Assembly: GCF_965221685.1 (NCBI RefSeq)
Contig: NZ_OZ244907.1
Direction: 5' to 3' (one strand)
Length of the DNA stretch: 64,000 nt
Source of the DNA: Palauibacter sp022826685
Lineage (GTDB): Bacteria; Gemmatimonadota; Gemmatimonadetes; Palauibacterales; Palauibacteraceae
Shown here: positions 53,110 through 61,915 of the stretch, in pieces
Layout of the letters: each line of letters opens with the position of its first letter
Numbering within the stretch: the first letter of the stretch is position 1
Program-made: the position numbers and the translations under genes
Notes under the pieces: model-generated
The model's database searches: none
What the model saw: the letters and a program-made list of their open reading frames with translations, nothing else
Told to the model about the DNA's origin: nothing

Positions 53110-54509
53110 CACGAACCTCTGCGGCGGGCGCGGATCAGGGCGACGAGGGCGAAGGCGGCGGCGGAGATGATGAGGCCGATGAGCGTGCGGTCGAGCAGGA
53201 CGGGCGCGTCGGCGGGGGCGAAGATCCGGACGGCCGCCAGGGCGGCGAGGCCGGCCCCGATCGCGGCGAGCGCCTCCGGGACGCCGGCGCGGCGCGAGTG
53301 CAGGCCGGCGGCGACCGGCACGAAGAGGCTCACGCTGAGGATCGAATAGAAGATCGTGAGCGAGGCGATCACGCTCTCGAGCCAGAGGGCGAGCAACACG
53401 CCGAGGGTCCCGCCGGCGATGGCGGCCGCGCGCGCCACGCGCAGCACGTCCCGGTCCGGGGCCTCGGGTCTCAGGAATCCCTTGTAGAGATCCTTCGAGA
53501 GCGACGTCGAGAGCATGAAGAGCCCGGCGTCGGCCGAACTCACCTCGGCGGAGAAGACGGCGGCGAGGCCCAGCAGTCCCAGCGCCGGCGGCAGCGCCGT
53601 GGCGAGGAGCATGGGCAGCGCCTGCTCGCGGCTGACGAGCGCGGGGTCGTAGACGCGGGCGATCATGCCGAGCAGCGTCGGCGCGAAGGCGAACAGCACG
53701 AGCCCGACGCCGGCGGCGAGGAGCCCGATCCGGATCGCCCGGGGGCCCGTCGCTCCGTAGACCTTTTGTACCAGCCCGGGCGAGATGATGAAGGCGGGTG
53801 CGAGGAGCGCGATGTAGACCCAGCCGGACCCGCCTCCCTGCCACAGGTTCAGGTAATCCGGCGATGTGCGCGCGGCGGTAGCCTCGACGGCGGCCCAGCC
53901 GCCGATGTCGGAGAGCGCCCACGGGATCGCGACCGCGAACCCGGCGAGCAGCACGACGAGCTGGACGAGGTTGACCCAGGCGGACGCCACGAGGCCGCCG
54001 GCGCTGAAGTAGACGATGACGACGATCCCGCCCAGGAGCGCGCCGATCCAGCGCGGCGTGCCGGCGACGACCGAGACGATCTCGGCCATGGCGATGAGCT
54101 GCCCGGACACGATGGTGAGCGTGGCGAACCAGAGCAGGACGGCGATGAGCAGCCGGACGGAGCGGCCGTACCGCAGATCCAGGTAGTCGCCCATCGTGAG
54201 GAGCCCGTGGCGCGCGGCGACCTGCCAGATGCGCGGCCCGATCCAGAGGGCGAGCAGGATCGTCCCGATGCCGGCCGAGCCGACCCACCACCACGCGCTG
54301 AGCCCGTCGCGGTAGCCGAGCCCCGCCGCGCCCACCGTCGTGCCCGCGCCGAGGTTCGCCGCCAGGACCGTGGCGAAGAGGAGGACCGGCCCGAGCTTGC
54401 GGTCCGCGACGAAGAAGCTCCCCGCCCTGCCAACCCGGCGCCCGATCCACGCCCCCAGCCCAACGAGCCCCGCCGCGTACGCGAGGAGCACCCACAGAGC
54501 GGCGGTCAC
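53109..54509 (-). CDS. sodium:solute symporter (SSS family)
   Basis: 466 residues with about 13 membrane helices. SSS family traits: SFFVADRKLGPV at the N-terminus, VLAANLGAGTTVGAAGLGYRDG, FSAEVSSADAGLFMLSTSLSKDLY (helix 8 sodium site) and YSILSVSLFVPV. GTG start overlapping the P1 peptidase stop (GTGA). Sodium-driven uptake of an organic solute. A second transporter next to TAXI-TRAP in the same operon is unusual. Confidence 0.9.
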   Translation of the reverse strand: MTAALWVLLAYAAGLVGLGAWIGRRVGRAGSFFVADRKLGPVLLFATVLAANLGAGTTVGAAGLGYRDGLSAWWWVGSAGIGTILLALWIGPRIWQVAARHGLLTMGDYLDLRYGRSVRLLIAVLLWFATLTIVSGQLIAMAEIVSVVAGTPRWIGALLGGIVVIVYFSAGGLVASAWVNLVQLVVLLAGFAVAIPWALSDIGGWAAVEATAARTSPDYLNLWQGGGSGWVYIALLAPAFIISPGLVQKVYGATGPRAIRIGLLAAGVGLVLFAFAPTLLGMIARVYDPALVSREQALPMLLATALPPALGLLGLAAVFSAEVSSADAGLFMLSTSLSKDLYKGFLRPEAPDRDVLRVARAAAIAGGTLGVLLALWLESVIASLTIFYSILSVSLFVPVAAGLHSRRAGVPEALAAIGAGLAALAAVRIFAPADAPVLLDRTLIGLIISAAAFALVALIRARRRGS

Positions 54510-55591
54510 CCCCCCGTGCCCGTGAGGTCCGATACCGAGGGGAGGCCGGGGAGGCCGGTGGCGGCGCGGACGGCGCGCAGGATCGCCTCGGCGACCATGT
54601 CGGCGGCGAGCGTTCCGATGCGCGACAGGCCCCCCTCGTCGCGGTGCCTGCCCGTGGTGAGACCGAACAGCGTGTCGCCGTCGCTCGGGGTGTGGGCCGG
54701 GTAGACGGCGCGGGCGAGTCCGTCGTGCGCCATCTGCGCGACCTTGGTGATCTCGGCCTTCGTGAGCGTCGCGTTCGTCGCCACGACGCCGATCGTCGTG
54801 TTCTCGACGGAGGCGTCATCGCCCGGCGGCCGCACCTCGCCCTCCCGCAGCAGAACGCGGGCGTCCGCGAAGCCCGTCCCGTCCTCGGTGCGGACGCCGG
54901 CCACGACCTCACCCGTGGCCGGATCGATCACGTCGCCGACGGCGTTGACCGCCACGACCGCGGCCACCGTGAGACCATCCTCGAGAGTGATGGAGGCGGT
55001 GCCGATCCCGCCCTTCATCGCGCGCCCGCGGCCGCGGAGCTTCCCCACCGTCGCTCCGGCACCCGCGCCCACGCTGCCCTCGTCGGGCGGCGCCGCGCTC
55101 GCGGCCCGGGCCGCCTCGTAGCCGCACTCCGGCCCCGGCCGGCCGGACCCGCCGCCGATGCCGAGATCGAACAGGATCGCCCCCGCGACGATCGGGACGA
55201 CGTGGTCCCCGGCCCGGTACCCGATCCCGCGCTCCTCGAGATACCGGACCACGCCCGACGCCGCGTCGAGCCCGAACGCGCTACCGCCCGATAGCACGAT
55301 CGCGTGGGCTTCCTGCACGCTGTTCACCGGATCGAGGAGGGCGATCTCCCGCGTCCCCGGCGCGCCGCCCCGCACGTCGACGCCAGCCACGGCGCCGTCC
55401 TCCGCGAGGACGACGGTACAGCCCGTGGGCCGCTCCTCCAGCGTGAAGTGCCCCAGCGTGAGCCCGTCGACCGCCGTGATCCCGTCCCCCGCCGAATCCG
55501 ATGTCTCCTGCGCCACACACCCTCCCGCCGCGAGAAATCCGCCGAACGCCCCCGCCGCCGCAAGCACGACGCCCCGCGCAACGTACATCAC
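54506..55591 (-). CDS. exported P1 family (S58) peptidase / oligoamide hydrolase
   Basis: 361 residues. Lipobox-like signal (GGCVAQ). The fold is that of DmpA/NylC N-terminal-nucleophile hydrolases: GHFTLEERPTGCTVV, GGSAFGLDAASGV, VPIVAGAILFDLGIG, GSVGAGAGATVGK and MKGGIGTASI. The Asn-Thr in ENTTIGVVATNATLTKAE is the likely autocleavage site with the second Thr or the first as nucleophile. Such enzymes are beta-aminopeptidases, D-amino peptidases or oligoamide hydrolases. Followed by two transporters that could import its products. Confidence 0.85.
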   Translation of the reverse strand: MMYVARGVVLAAAGAFGGFLAAGGCVAQETSDSAGDGITAVDGLTLGHFTLEERPTGCTVVLAEDGAVAGVDVRGGAPGTREIALLDPVNSVQEAHAIVLSGGSAFGLDAASGVVRYLEERGIGYRAGDHVVPIVAGAILFDLGIGGGSGRPGPECGYEAARAASAAPPDEGSVGAGAGATVGKLRGRGRAMKGGIGTASITLEDGLTVAAVVAVNAVGDVIDPATGEVVAGVRTEDGTGFADARVLLREGEVRPPGDDASVENTTIGVVATNATLTKAEITKVAQMAHDGLARAVYPAHTPSDGDTLFGLTTGRHRDEGGLSRIGTLAADMVAEAILRAVRAATGLPGLPSVSDLTGTGG

Positions 55592-55601
55592 CCGTTTCCC
55601 C

Positions 55602-57596
55602 CTATGCCCGGAGTTCCGGGCGGTCGCGGTAGTCTTCGAGCGCCTCCGGGTTCGCGAGCGCCTCGACGTTCTTCACCGACTCCCCCAGTACTACGGCCCG
55701 CACCGCGAGTTCCGAGATCTTGGCGCTCTTCGTCCGCGGGATGTCCGCGACCTCCAGAATCCGGGCCGGAACGTGCCGAGGCGAGGCGTTTTCCCGGATC
55801 TCCCTTCGGATCCGCGCCTCCAGATCCTCGTCCAGACTCCGGCCCGCCGCGAGCCGCACGAAGAGGATGACGCGCGTGTCGTTCTCCCACGGCTGCCCGA
55901 TGACGATGGACTCCAGCACCTCCGGCAGCCGGTCAACCAGCCGGTAGATCTCCGCCGTCCCGATCCGCACTCCGCCCGCGTTCAGCGTCGCGTCGGAGCG
56001 GCCGTAGATCACCGAGCCCCCGTGCTCCGTCCACTCCATCCAGTCGCCGTGCCGCCAGACGTTGGGATACATGTCGAAGTACGCCGCGTGGAAGCGGCTC
56101 CCGTCGTCGTCTCCCCAGAACCCCGTCGGCACCGACGGGAAGGGCGCCTTGCAGACGAGTTCCCCCTTCCCCGACGGCATCGACTGCCCCTTCTCATCCC
56201 ACACATCCACGTCCATGCCCAGCGACGGCGCCTGGATCTCCCCCCGCCACACCGGGAGGAGCGGGTGCCCCACGACGAACCCTGCGCACAGGTCCGTCCC
56301 GCCCGAGATCGAGGCGAGGTGGACATCCGGCTTCACATCCCGGTACACGTAGTCGAACCCCTCCGGGACGAGGGGAGACCCGGTGGAGAGCAGCGTCCGC
56401 ACCGAGGAGAGATCGTGCGTCTCCCGGGGCCGGAGACCCGCCTTCCCGAGCGCGTCGATGAACTTCGCGGACACGCCGAGTTGGGTCATCCGCACCTCGT
56501 CCGCGTAGTCGAAGAGGACGTGCGGCCCGGGGTGGAAGGGCGAGCCGTCGTACAGGACCACGGTCGCCTCGCTCGCGAGCGCCGAGGAGAGCCAGTTCCA
56601 CATCATCCACCCGCAGGTGGTGTAGTAGAAGGCCCGGTCCCCCGCCCGGATGTCGGCGTGAAGCTGATGCTCCTTCAGGTGCGTGAGGAGGACTCCGCCC
56701 GCCGCGTGGACGATGCACTTCGGGACGCCGGTCGTGCCCGAGGAGAATAGGATGTAGAGGGGATGGTCGAACGGGAGCCGCCGGAACTCGATCTCACGGG
56801 CTTCCCACGGGCCGATGAAGTCGTCGAACAGGACCGCGTTCGGGATCGCGGAGATGTCCGGGGCCGGGTCCGTGTGGGGGACGATGATCACGCGCTCCAC
56901 CGAGGGGAGGCGCCGCACAATCTCCGGCAGACGGTCTAGGCTCGAGTACCGCTTCCCCTGCCAGAAGTAGCCGTCGGCCGCGAGTAGGACGCGCGGTTCG
57001 ATCTGGCCGAAGCGGTCGAGCACGCCCTGTACGCCGAAGTCGGGCGAGGCGGTGGAGATCGTGGCCCCGAGGCTCGCCGAGGCGAGCATGTACACGATGG
57101 ATTCCGGCATGTTGGGCACGTAGCCGGCCACGCGGTCGCCGGGTTCGATTCCGAGCGCGTCCAGCGCCTGGGCGAGCCGCGAGGTGGCGTCGTACAGTTG
57201 CGCCCGGGTGAGGTCGCGTCGGAGGCGGTCCTCGGCCCGGAAGAGGAGGGCCGGTCCGTCGTCCCGGCGCCGGAGCAGGTTCTCCGCGTAGTTCAGCCGC
57301 GCGTCCGGGTACCAGCGCGCCCCGGGCAGGCGGTCGAAGTCGACGACCACGCGCTCGCCGCGCTCCCCGATAACGCCGCAGAAGTCCCACGCCGCGTTCC
57401 AGAACGCCTCCGGCTCGCGGACCGACCACCGCCACAGCGCCTCCGGGGAGTCGGCGTCCGCCCCGCGCTCCTCGTTCGCGAAGCGCGAGAAGCGCGCCAT
57501 GTTCGTCGTCGCGGCGAAGTCCGGATCCGGGACCCAGAGCGGACGTTCCGCTCCCGTCGCCCCCGTCACGCCCGACTGCTCCGTTCGGCTCGCCAT
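55602..57596 (-). CDS. aacS: acetoacetyl-CoA synthetase
   Basis: 664-residue ANL-family ligase activating acetoacetate with ATP and CoA. The N-terminus with FWNAAWDFCGV and ARWYPDARLNYAENLLRR is specific to AacS. The AMP-binding P-loop is ILFSSGTTGVPKCIVH; YTTCGWMMWNW, GGTDLCAGF and the hinge-Lys region RTKSAKISELAVRAVV follow. Starts 4 bases after the oxidase gene stop. Together with thioesterase and acyl-CoA synthetases elsewhere it indicates ketone-body or short acyl use. Confidence 0.93.
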   Translation of the reverse strand: MASRTEQSGVTGATGAERPLWVPDPDFAATTNMARFSRFANEERGADADSPEALWRWSVREPEAFWNAAWDFCGVIGERGERVVVDFDRLPGARWYPDARLNYAENLLRRRDDGPALLFRAEDRLRRDLTRAQLYDATSRLAQALDALGIEPGDRVAGYVPNMPESIVYMLASASLGATISTASPDFGVQGVLDRFGQIEPRVLLAADGYFWQGKRYSSLDRLPEIVRRLPSVERVIIVPHTDPAPDISAIPNAVLFDDFIGPWEAREIEFRRLPFDHPLYILFSSGTTGVPKCIVHAAGGVLLTHLKEHQLHADIRAGDRAFYYTTCGWMMWNWLSSALASEATVVLYDGSPFHPGPHVLFDYADEVRMTQLGVSAKFIDALGKAGLRPRETHDLSSVRTLLSTGSPLVPEGFDYVYRDVKPDVHLASISGGTDLCAGFVVGHPLLPVWRGEIQAPSLGMDVDVWDEKGQSMPSGKGELVCKAPFPSVPTGFWGDDDGSRFHAAYFDMYPNVWRHGDWMEWTEHGGSVIYGRSDATLNAGGVRIGTAEIYRLVDRLPEVLESIVIGQPWENDTRVILFVRLAAGRSLDEDLEARIRREIRENASPRHVPARILEVADIPRTKSAKISELAVRAVVLGESVKNVEALANPEALEDYRDRPELRA

Positions 57597-57600
57597 GACG

Positions 57601-59001
57601 TCACGCCCGTTCCTCCGACACCCACCAGTACCGGACGGCGGGCGGGATGAGCTGCGCGAGGAGCCAGACGAAGAAAACCAGCGACAGCGTACCGAAGACG
57701 GCGAACCCGATCCCGCTCCACGCGGACACCCAGTCCGGCGGCACGTAGGTCTCGCCCGGCGCGTGCACCGCCCGGGTCACGCCGACGGCCGTCCCCACCA
57801 CGTGCAGCCAGAGGACGAGCCCCGCCACGGAGAAATTCACCCCGATGAGACTCCACCGCATCGCCGGCGTGTGGAGCGTGTCCCACGCGTCCTCTCCCTC
57901 GCGGGCCTGGAAGTGCTCGCTCAGGATCCAGATCATCGCCCCCAGCAGGATCATCGTGTCGATGCCGATCATCGCCCCCATCGCGTGTCCCGTGACGACG
58001 TACGTCCCGTGAATCACCGCGTTCAGCGGCGGGACCGAGATGAGGATCGCGCCGAACAGGATCGCGCACGTCCACCATTTCGCCGCCGCGAACGAGCCGC
58101 GGGCCGCGCAGAAGGCCGGGTCGCTCGGCGTCCTGAGCGCCCGCCACAGGTCGAACATGGCCCGCGCGAGCACGATGATCTCCATCATGCTCACGACGAA
58201 CGCGATCCACTTCACCGACTCCCGCCCCGGAAGATGATAGGTGTGGTGCGCGAAGTTCGTGAACGAGTTGAGCAGCCCCACCCCGAACAGCATGTACGCC
58301 GTCGTCGAGCGCCCGTAGGCGGGATCCCCCGAAATCCGCTCCCCGAGATAGATCACGGAGCCGTAGACGAAGAGGTTGAAGCTGCCGACGAGCGTTCCGG
58401 TCGCCTTCCACTGGATCCGCATGTCCTGCACCGGATCCCCGAAGATCCCCGGGATCAGCCACATGTGCTGTTCCACGAAGGTGACGATGAAGAAGAGCAT
58501 CCCCACGCCCCACATAGTCACGTACACGGGCCGTTCCCAGAACCGCTGGCCGGCGAGCCGGAAGAAGTTCCACGCGTAGCAGATCCAGCCCGCGAGGATG
58601 AGGAGGGAGAAGAAGGGGTGGAAGCCGACGTACTCCCGTCCCGTGCCCACGCCGAGTGCGAGCGTGAGGAGGATCCCGAGGCCGGCGAGCGCCCAGGTCA
58701 GGACCTGGACCCGAAGGCGCCACCGGTCGCCGGTCGTCGGCGGACCCTCGTCCTGCAGGAAGCGGTACACGACGGCGACGCCGCCGAGGAAGACCCAGGC
58801 CGAGGCGAAGACGGTATGGATCGGCCGAAGCTGGCGGAGGTCGAGACCGACCTCCTGGAACCACGGCGCGAGCGAAGGCACGGAGTAGAAGGCGGCCAGG
58901 ATGCCGCCCGCGAGCGTGACCGCGATCGCGATGAGTCCGCCGCGGATGAAGGTGAGGACGGCGAACTGGTGCGCGGGGTGGCCGGCCACGAAGGGTTTCA
59001 T
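57601..59001 (-). CDS. heme-copper oxidase subunit I (cbb3/NOR-like), unusual heme ligand
   Basis: 466 residues with about 12 membrane helices. Subunit-I core: His62 (RPIHTVF) as low-spin heme ligand; His179 (VEQHMW) and His252-His253 (FAHHTYH) as the second-metal site. In VVTGHAMGAMIG His339 should be the high-spin heme ligand, but the low-spin ligand position of HxHxxxxG is Met341. The Glu near the FeB His of classical NO reductases (H-L-W-V-E) reads H-M-W-L-I, so it is not an ordinary cNOR. Oxygen or NO reductase activity remains open. Overlaps the cytochrome gene stop by four bases (ATGA). Confidence 0.85.
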   Translation of the reverse strand: MKPFVAGHPAHQFAVLTFIRGGLIAIAVTLAGGILAAFYSVPSLAPWFQEVGLDLRQLRPIHTVFASAWVFLGGVAVVYRFLQDEGPPTTGDRWRLRVQVLTWALAGLGILLTLALGVGTGREYVGFHPFFSLLILAGWICYAWNFFRLAGQRFWERPVYVTMWGVGMLFFIVTFVEQHMWLIPGIFGDPVQDMRIQWKATGTLVGSFNLFVYGSVIYLGERISGDPAYGRSTTAYMLFGVGLLNSFTNFAHHTYHLPGRESVKWIAFVVSMMEIIVLARAMFDLWRALRTPSDPAFCAARGSFAAAKWWTCAILFGAILISVPPLNAVIHGTYVVTGHAMGAMIGIDTMILLGAMIWILSEHFQAREGEDAWDTLHTPAMRWSLIGVNFSVAGLVLWLHVVGTAVGVTRAVHAPGETYVPPDWVSAWSGIGFAVFGTLSLVFFVWLLAQLIPPAVRYWWVSEERA

Positions 59002-59813
59002 GGGAACTCCCACCACGGCAGCGCGCCCCAGTCGAGGCTGCGTCCCGCCGCGAGCGTCTCCGTCGCCGCTTCCAGCTCCTCCCGATTCGCGGCCAGGAAC
59101 TCGAGGAAGGCGGTGAGCGCGGCGCGGTCGACCTCGTCGAGCGGCGGGACGGGCGGCGGCATACCCAGCAAGGGACGGCCCTCCGCGAGCACTTGGTCGA
59201 GCGAATCGGCCGCGAGCGACCCCGCGACGAGCGACAGGTCCGGCGCCCCCACCGGCGAGTCGCGGAACGGGAAGTGGCACGCGCTGCATGGGCGGATCCG
59301 GTACGCCTCAAACCCGGCGGCGACTTCGGCCAGGTCCTGGTCCGACCTGTCGCCCGACCGCGCGCCACTCGACGTCCCGGCCCCGAGTGCCGCCTCGATC
59401 GCGCGCTCGAACGCCGCCTGCGCCCCGGCCCCCTCCCCCGGCGTCCCCATCCGCAGTTCGCCGCGGCCGATCTCCGGCCGATCCATCTCGCGCAGGAAGG
59501 CCGCCATCGCCGCCGTCTCCCCGTCGCTGAAGCCGAGCGGCGGCATCTGCCCGCTACCCACAGTCAACAACGAAACGAGCCGGGTCGAATCAACCCGGCT
59601 CGCGGCGTTCGTCAGATCCGGCCCGAGGAATCCCCCCTGACCGTAGAACTGGTGACATGTTTGACAGGCATGCCGCTGCCAGAGTTCACGCCCTTCGCGC
59701 GCCGCGTCCGACAGCGGCGCACTGCGCTCGTCGGAGTACACCAACCCCGTCTGGACTCCGAAGGAGAGCACCAGCACGGCCAGAAGGAGCTTTTTTCGGG
59801 CCGGCGTGAACAT
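58998..59813 (-). CDS. membrane-anchored diheme cytochrome c, NorC-like
   Basis: 271 residues. One N-terminal transmembrane helix (about 8-25), then a NorC-type domain with the first heme motif CQTCH (50-54) and GQGGFLGPDLTN, and a second cytochrome c domain with CSACH (176-180). Met in SGQMPPLG and LLGMPPPVPP are candidate distal ligands. It would deliver electrons to the adjacent oxidase/reductase subunit. First gene of the seven-gene leftward operon and translationally coupled to the oxidase. NorC normally has one heme, so this is an extended form. Confidence 0.9.
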   Translation of the reverse strand: MFTPARKKLLLAVLVLSFGVQTGLVYSDERSAPLSDAAREGRELWQRHACQTCHQFYGQGGFLGPDLTNAASRVDSTRLVSLLTVGSGQMPPLGFSDGETAAMAAFLREMDRPEIGRGELRMGTPGEGAGAQAAFERAIEAALGAGTSSGARSGDRSDQDLAEVAAGFEAYRIRPCSACHFPFRDSPVGAPDLSLVAGSLAADSLDQVLAEGRPLLGMPPPVPPLDEVDRAALTAFLEFLAANREELEAATETLAAGRSLDWGALPWWEFP

Positions 59814-59973
59814 GGGGAGCGCTCGAAGGGGTTGGAGTCGCGTGATCTCGGACCCCGAGATGATCTTCCCTCAAGGCGACAGTCGTCAAGCGCGCCCGGG
59901 AAGCTTGACCGCACTACCTTACGAAAGCAGGCTTGGCCGTAAGGTGGTGGAGTCCACGCGGGGAGGAAAACCC

Positions 59974-60216
59974 ATGATCGTCAAGGTAACGGCGAAGCGA
60001 CAAGTCACTTTTCCGGCCCATGTCCTGGACGTCATGGGCGTCGGACCCGGCGACCGTCTCGAACTGCTGGAGGGGCCCCACGGCTTCGTCATACGACCGC
60101 ACAAGATCGACCTCTCGCGCTTGGCCCCGCTGAGGGAACAAATCGACCCCGAAATCGAGCCCTTTGACATTCACGCCTTCCGCTCCCAGCGGCATGATCC
60201 TTCGCTACGGGATTGA
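59974..60216 (+). CDS. AbrB/SpoVT-type antitoxin
   Basis: 80 residues with a swapped-hairpin DNA-binding domain: VKVTAKRQVTFPAHVLDVMGVGPGDRLELLEGPHGFVIRP, the MazE/VapB-AbrB pattern. The C-terminal tail (about 50-80) would bind a toxin. GGGAGGAAAACCC precedes the ATG. Its partner PIN gene overlaps the 3' end but is gutted. The 160 bases upstream, between NorC and this gene, carry no other coding signal. Confidence 0.8.
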   Translation: MIVKVTAKRQVTFPAHVLDVMGVGPGDRLELLEGPHGFVIRPHKIDLSRLAPLREQIDPEIEPFDIHAFRSQRHDPSLRD

Positions 60217-60338
60217 CACATCCGTCCTCGTGCGCCTGCTCACGGGCCGACCCCGGGATCGGCCGTTCAGACCTTGACACCTTGACCCTGGACAAGGCGA
60301 TGGCCAGCCTCCCCCGCGCCCGGTTCCTCGACCCCTGA
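60194..60338 (+). pseudogene. gutted VapC/PIN toxin remnant
   Basis: ATG 60194, overlapping the antitoxin 3' end by 23 bases, opens MILRYGIDTSVLVRLLTGRP, a PIN N-terminus with its Asp, then stops at TGA 60275. In another frame shortly after, TLTLDKAMASLPRARFLDP ends at TGA 60336, matching a typical PIN C-terminus. About 90 internal codons, including the other acidic residues, are missing. Confidence 0.65.
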
Positions 60339-60350
60339 CGTTCCCGCGGG
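60337..60350. repeat. half copy of the dispersed palindrome
   Basis: GACGTTCCCGCGGG sits directly at the end of the PIN remnant, overlapping its stop. The second arm is replaced by GCAAC. The rest of the gap to 60516 holds an 8-base inverted repeat, CGAATCTC (60468-60475) / GAGATTCG (60498-60505), and nothing else recognised. Confidence 0.5.
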
Positions 60351-60516
60351 GCAACCTGCGGGAAGTGGCGTTCCGGCAAAGGTGCCAACTCCTGCGGTGG
60401 ACGCGTTTCCGCCGTGAAGATGAACCGCCCGCCGCCCTTCGGCGCGGTAACCGCAGTCACAGGGTGTCGAATCTCCGGAGTCCGATGAGGTAAACTCGAG
60501 ATTCGGAGAGGTCCTC

Positions 60517-60807
60517 ATGGCCAACCCGACGCGCGATCTCGCGGCCGAAACCATCACCGAACTCGAGGGAGGATGCGGCGCGATCGTCACCTCTTCCGGC
60601 ATGTCGGCGATCGCCGTGTCGACGCGCCTGCTGTCCGCGGGCGATCTGCTCCTGGCGCCCCGTGACTGCTACGGCGGTAGCTACCGCCTCTTCTCCGCCG
60701 AGGCGAACCGTGGCGGGTATCGCGTCGAGTTCGTCGACCCGTGGGATCCCGCGTCGCTCGAACTCGCCCGCCGCCCGCCAGCCTCGGCGGGTGGTGTTCG
60801 CCGATGA
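60517..60807 (+). pseudogene. fragment of a Cys/Met-metabolism PLP enzyme (MetB-like)
   Basis: 96 residues: ANPTRDLAAETITELEGGCG, GAIVTSSGMSAIAVSTRLLSAG, DLLLAPRDCYGGSYRLF and RGGYRVEFVDPWDP match roughly residues 50-140 of cystathionine gamma-synthase/methionine gamma-lyase proteins of about 390. The N-terminal part and the rest of the barrel-side domain, including the PLP Lys, are missing. GGAGAGGTCCTC precedes the ATG but the protein cannot be an enzyme. The sequence then dissolves into unrelated frame. Residual part of a lost gene. Confidence 0.75.
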
Positions 60808-60919
60808 GGAGATCCTGGTGTTGCGCCGCATGGAGCGTGACCCATATGGTGCGCCACCGAGCACTCGTCGGCACATATTCTTGCGCCTCCCACCATTCCT
60901 TTGGCTCAGAGGGTTCGGA

Positions 60920-61915
60920 ATGACCGCTCACCGGGCCGTGCGTACCCTGCTCCCAGTTGGGGTTGCCGTCGCCGCGGCGTGCCAGCCGTCCGAGGCGCCT
61001 CCCGCCAACGAGGGCGAGAGTCGGGAGGCTGCGTCCACGACCCAGACGCCCGGTATCCAGGCCATGAACGCCTTCTACTACTACGACGATGTTGAGGCGG
61101 CTTGGACCTTCTACACAGAGACGCTCGGTCTTCCGACCGTGGTCGACTACGGTTTCGCCAAGATCCTGCGGGTGGCCGAGTCCTCGTACCTGACCCTTGT
61201 CGACGCCGCCGAAGGAATGCACTCGACCGACGAACCCCGGACCGCCACGCTCGCCTTCGTAACCGAGCAGGTCGAGGCGTGGTGGGACTACCTGACTTCT
61301 CGAGAGGTGCCCATGCGCTCCGACTTTCGGGCGGCCCAGGGGCGTCCGCACGATGGGTTCGTGGCAGTCGATCCCGAGGGGTACCTTCTCGAGTTCGAAC
61401 GATTCAATCCGCATGCCGAGAACGAGCAATTGCTGCCCAGGTTGGCAGGGGCCGAAGTTCAATATCCGGCCCAGGCAATCGAGACGAGCCGACCCCCCGA
61501 GCTGGGGGTGCAGGCCACCGTCCTCTGGCTGTACTACCGCGACCTGGAAGGCGTCGAACGCTTCTACAGCGACATGCTCGATCGCGAAAGGATCGTCGAT
61601 CAGGGTTGGGCCAAGGTCTTTCCCGTCTCTTCTTCGGGCTATCTCGGCCTCGTGGACGGGGAGCGCGGCCTCCACTCGGCGACCGATGAGAAGAGCGTCA
61701 CGGTTTCGTTCTTCACGGACGATGTGGAGGGCTGGTTCAGCTACATGCGGGGGCGCGAGGGCTTCCAGCTGCGAACCCGGGAGGTGACCGACGAGAGCGG
61801 ACGGGTGAGCGTGTTCATCGGCTACGATCCTGAGGGTTACTTTCTCGAGTGGGACACTTTCCTGGACGTCGAGGGAAACGAGGAGTTGCTTGCGTTGCTG
61901 AACGGGGTGCGGTAA
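60920..61915 (+). CDS. lipoprotein with two VOC (glyoxalase-fold) domains
   Basis: 331 residues from ATG 60920 (GAGGG upstream). The signal ends in AAAC (lipobox near residue 21) with a Glu/Ala linker. Two VOC halves follow: about 45-165 (MNAFYYYDDVEAAWTFYTETLGLPTVVDYG, AVDPEGYLLEFERFN) and about 185-325 (LYYRDLEGVERFYSDMLDRERIVDQGW, GYDPEGYFLEWDTF). Metal ligands of glyoxalase I are not all evident. VOC proteins are usually cytosolic; this is a predicted extracytoplasmic form. Function unknown. Confidence 0.8.
   Translation: MTAHRAVRTLLPVGVAVAAACQPSEAPPANEGESREAASTTQTPGIQAMNAFYYYDDVEAAWTFYTETLGLPTVVDYGFAKILRVAESSYLTLVDAAEGMHSTDEPRTATLAFVTEQVEAWWDYLTSREVPMRSDFRAAQGRPHDGFVAVDPEGYLLEFERFNPHAENEQLLPRLAGAEVQYPAQAIETSRPPELGVQATVLWLYYRDLEGVERFYSDMLDRERIVDQGWAKVFPVSSSGYLGLVDGERGLHSATDEKSVTVSFFTDDVEGWFSYMRGREGFQLRTREVTDESGRVSVFIGYDPEGYFLEWDTFLDVEGNEELLALLNGVR

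Noticed and set aside
53110..54912. N-terminal extension of the TAXI receptor frame
   Set aside because: A shadow of the symporter gene; the lipoprotein signal starts at 53109.
60468..60505. Riboswitch ahead of the metB fragment
   Set aside because: Only one 8-base inverted repeat is visible; no recognisable SAM or other aptamer pattern.
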